Assembly (NCBI RefSeq): GCF_009832745.1
Contig: NZ_VRMJ01000033.1
Location: 1-64,000 of the forward strand
From: Polaribacter septentrionalilitoris
Lineage (GTDB): Bacteria > Bacteroidota > Bacteroidia > Flavobacteriales > Flavobacteriaceae
DNA length: 64,000 nt
Direction of reading: 5' to 3'
Shown: positions 62,144 to 64,000 of the stretch, piece after piece
Numbering within the stretch: position 1 is the first letter of the stretch
Layout: each line of letters begins with the position of its first letter
Position numbers and translations under genes: made by a program
Notes under the pieces: generated by a model
The model's input: only the letters and a program-made list of their open reading frames with translations
Told to the model about the DNA's origin: nothing
Databases searched by the model: none

Positions 62144-64000
62144 ATGGAATATTTTTTTAAAGCAAGTTTAATAACGGCAATTTTGTATTTGTTTTACAAA
62201 ATAGTATTACAAAACGATACGTTTTTTCAGTTTAATAGAATTTTCTTATTCGTAGGAGTTTTTGCAATATTTTTAATTCCTTTCATTACAATTCCTATTT
62301 ATATAGAATATACTCCAGAATTTACAACAAATTCTTTTGCTGAAACTTCATTCATTCCTATAACGACAGAACATATAGAACAGCCTTTTCAGATAATAAA
62401 TTATATACCTTCTATTTATCTACTTGGTGTTTTAGGATTTTCTATTCGTCTTGTGCTTCAATTCGTATCCCTAATTCGTGTCACCAAACAAAACATATCT
62501 ATAAAACAAGACGGTTTTACAATTATAAAAACAAATGAAAATATATTACCATTTTCGTTTTTTAAATGGATTGTATACAATTCTACAATGTTTAGCAAAG
62601 TAGAATTAGCGCATATTTTAAAACACGAAAAAGCACATGTTAAAGAACTACATTCTATAGATATCATCTTAACACAACTCTCTTGTGTAGTCTTTTGGTT
62701 TAACCCTTTTATGTGGTTGTATGCTAAAGCTGTAAAAGAAAACTTAGAATTTATTGCTGATGAAAATGCAATTAAGAATACAAACTGTAAAAAAAATTAT
62801 CAATATACTTTACTTAAAACGAGTATCAAAAATAAACAGTTGGCGATATCCAATAGCTTTTATAAATCACCCATAAAAAAACGAATTGTTATGTTACAAA
62901 AAACTAAATCTAAAAAAATTAACCAACTAAAATATGCGCTGGTAATTCCTGTATTAGCTCTTTTTCTTATGAATTTTAATAAAGAAGAGGTTTATGTTGA
63001 AAAGGAAATAGAAAAAAATATTCCAGAATACAATCAGGAATCTTTTATCATAAGAAGTTATGATACTGATGCAGCTTTAAAAAGAATTAAAAATTCTTTA
63101 AAAAAGAAAGGAATGGATGCCAAAATCACAGGCGTTAAAAGAAACAATAATGGAGAAATTATTGCTATTAAAATTAATGTAAAATCTAAAAGTGGTAGTA
63201 CAGTAAATTATAGTCAAAATAATAACAAACCTATTGAATCAATCGAAATAACCTCTTACACAGATGAAAATGGACTTAAAATTGGTCCTCATAGAAAGAG
63301 CAACAATTCCAAAAAAATAAACAAATCTAGTGATAAGACAACATCGCTTTTAGTAATTGAATTATTAGAAAGGTATAAAGGTTCTGCTTTTTTTTTAGAC
63401 GGAAAAAAAATTACAGAAAAAAAATTACAAAAAATAAATGAAGTTGATATACATTCTATATCAGTATTAACTGGAGAATCTACTAAAGTATTTGGCCAAA
63501 AAGGAAAAAATGGGGTCGTACTTATAAACACCAAAGAAAAATTCATAGAAATTATTTTCAATAAAAACACAACTTTAGAAAAACTAAAAGCACAAAGTAA
63601 GTCTTTAAAAGAAAATTATAATATTGGTTTTGATTTTGAAATCATAAATAAAAATGGTGAGGTTGCAGATTTTAAATATCTATTTGACAATGGAGAGCAT
63701 AAGCAAGAAGCAATCTTTGAAAGAATATATCCATTTACCACAATGAGAGAAACTAATTCTTTAATTTTAAAATACGATTTAAAAACTAAATCACTCTCTA
63801 TGTATACTATTATTGATAATACGTTTGGAGAAGAACACAAATTAAATTTTTTCAGCAACAGTTTATTTTATATAAATGATAAAGACACGAATGAAATATT
63901 AGAAAAACAAAAAAAATCAATAAAAGAAAAAGGAGTAATTATCGAGTTTTTAGATATCAAACGTGATACAAATAACAGAATTACAGAAATTAAAATTAAT
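62144..64000 (+). CDS. BlaR1/M56-family membrane metallopeptidase (3' end outside window)
   Basis: The frame runs from ATG 62144 to the window edge without a stop (619 codons so far). It has four hydrophobic segments (about 6-22, 33-52, 89-110 and 178-195, then one near 258-275). The zinc motif is His161-Glu-Lys-Ala-His165, and a Glu near 202 in Leu-Glu-Phe-Ile-Ala-Asp-Glu could be the third ligand. This fits the peptidase M56/BlaR1 fold. The C-terminal part from about 285 contains a segment like the plug of TonB receptors (Lys-Gly-Lys-Asn-Gly-Val-Val-Leu-Ile-Asn-Thr-Lys). It probably senses an envelope signal and cleaves the upstream repressor. Confidence 0.88.
   Translation, partial: MEYFFKASLITAILYLFYKIVLQNDTFFQFNRIFLFVGVFAIFLIPFITIPIYIEYTPEFTTNSFAETSFIPITTEHIEQPFQIINYIPSIYLLGVLGFSIRLVLQFVSLIRVTKQNISIKQDGFTIIKTNENILPFSFFKWIVYNSTMFSKVELAHILKHEKAHVKELHSIDIILTQLSCVVFWFNPFMWLYAKAVKENLEFIADENAIKNTNCKKNYQYTLLKTSIKNKQLAISNSFYKSPIKKRIVMLQKTKSKKINQLKYALVIPVLALFLMNFNKEEVYVEKEIEKNIPEYNQESFIIRSYDTDAALKRIKNSLKKKGMDAKITGVKRNNNGEIIAIKINVKSKSGSTVNYSQNNNKPIESIEITSYTDENGLKIGPHRKSNNSKKINKSSDKTTSLLVIELLERYKGSAFFLDGKKITEKKLQKINEVDIHSISVLTGESTKVFGQKGKNGVVLINTKEKFIEIIFNKNTTLEKLKAQSKSLKENYNIGFDFEIINKNGEVADFKYLFDNGEHKQEAIFERIYPFTTMRETNSLILKYDLKTKSLSMYTIIDNTFGEEHKLNFFSNSLFYINDKDTNEILEKQKKSIKEKGVIIEFLDIKRDTNNRITEIKIN

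Noticed and set aside
63289-63570. Minus-strand open frames near the right edge
   Set aside because: They oppose the BlaR1-like frame, which is continuous and has family motifs; the minus frames are low-complexity Phe/Leu/Ser.
1-64000. tRNA, rRNA or CRISPR array
   Set aside because: No gap is long enough or shows cloverleaf, rRNA or spaced direct repeats; the only short repeats are those listed.

Overview
The window is about 30% GC chromosomal DNA from a marine-type member of the Flavobacteriaceae (Bacteroidota), probably near Polaribacter or Tenacibaculum. This rests on an alternative complex III operon feeding a cytochrome oxidase, a type IX secretion (T9SS) C-terminal sorting domain, exported DUF3857/transglutaminase proteins, signal peptides ending in Ser-Gln, weak or absent Shine-Dalgarno sequences, and promoters matching the Bacteroidota pattern (TTG at -33, TAnnTTTG at -7). 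Genus-level placement is inference.

Layout. 1-300: the start of a probable transposase cut by the window edge, then a terminator. 0.3-7.5 kb: an operon for three exported proteins (a large TPR/MORN-repeat protein and two DUF3857 proteins, one with an intact transglutaminase triad and one without). 7.5-11.4 kb: a sulfur-handling run (SulP transporter, metallo-beta-lactamase/rhodanese persulfide dioxygenase, rhodanese lipoprotein, HMA metal-binding protein). 11.4-14.6 kb: ruvB, an MscS channel and its partner with a degenerate P-loop. 14.6-26.0 kb: the respiratory operon actABCDEF-coxBA, all on the minus strand. 26-32 kb: SPOR protein, DUF2911 protein, the feoA-feoB-FeoB-associated peptide operon, a SCO1 copper chaperone and rseP. 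32-38.4 kb: a T9SS lamin-tail-domain protein, a two-component pair, a MurG-like glycosyltransferase next to a small palindromic repeat, and purD. 38.4-52.2 kb: a Wzx/Wzy-type surface polysaccharide cluster with rfbB, rfbA and rfbC but no rfbD. 52.2-55.9 kb: a nucleoside-phosphorylase-like protein, an S41 protease and rnpA. 56-61.5 kb: glutaryl-CoA dehydrogenase, an SGNH lipoprotein and an 1145-residue protein that may be a pyrophosphate-type PEP carboxykinase. 61.7-64 kb: a BlaI-type repressor with striking palindromic operators and a BlaR1-like membrane metallopeptidase running off the right edge.

How the genes work together. Electrons pass from quinol through ActABCDEF to the CoxAB oxidase. 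The SCO1 protein nearby probably supplies copper to the CuA site of CoxB, and FeoAB supplies ferrous iron. The sulfur run probably oxidises persulfide and exports or imports the sulfur oxyanions formed. The polysaccharide cluster contains an initiating sugar-phosphate transferase, five glycosyltransferases, a flippase, two polymerase/ligase-type proteins and a chain-length regulator, enough to build a lipid-linked repeat-unit glycan. The most interesting items for follow-up are the 1145-residue enzyme candidate, the two promoters with perfect palindromes placed between -33 and -7 (feoA and blaI), the MscS channel with its odd P-loop partner, and the exported TPR/MORN plus transglutaminase operon. 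No tRNA, rRNA, CRISPR array or complete insertion sequence was seen.
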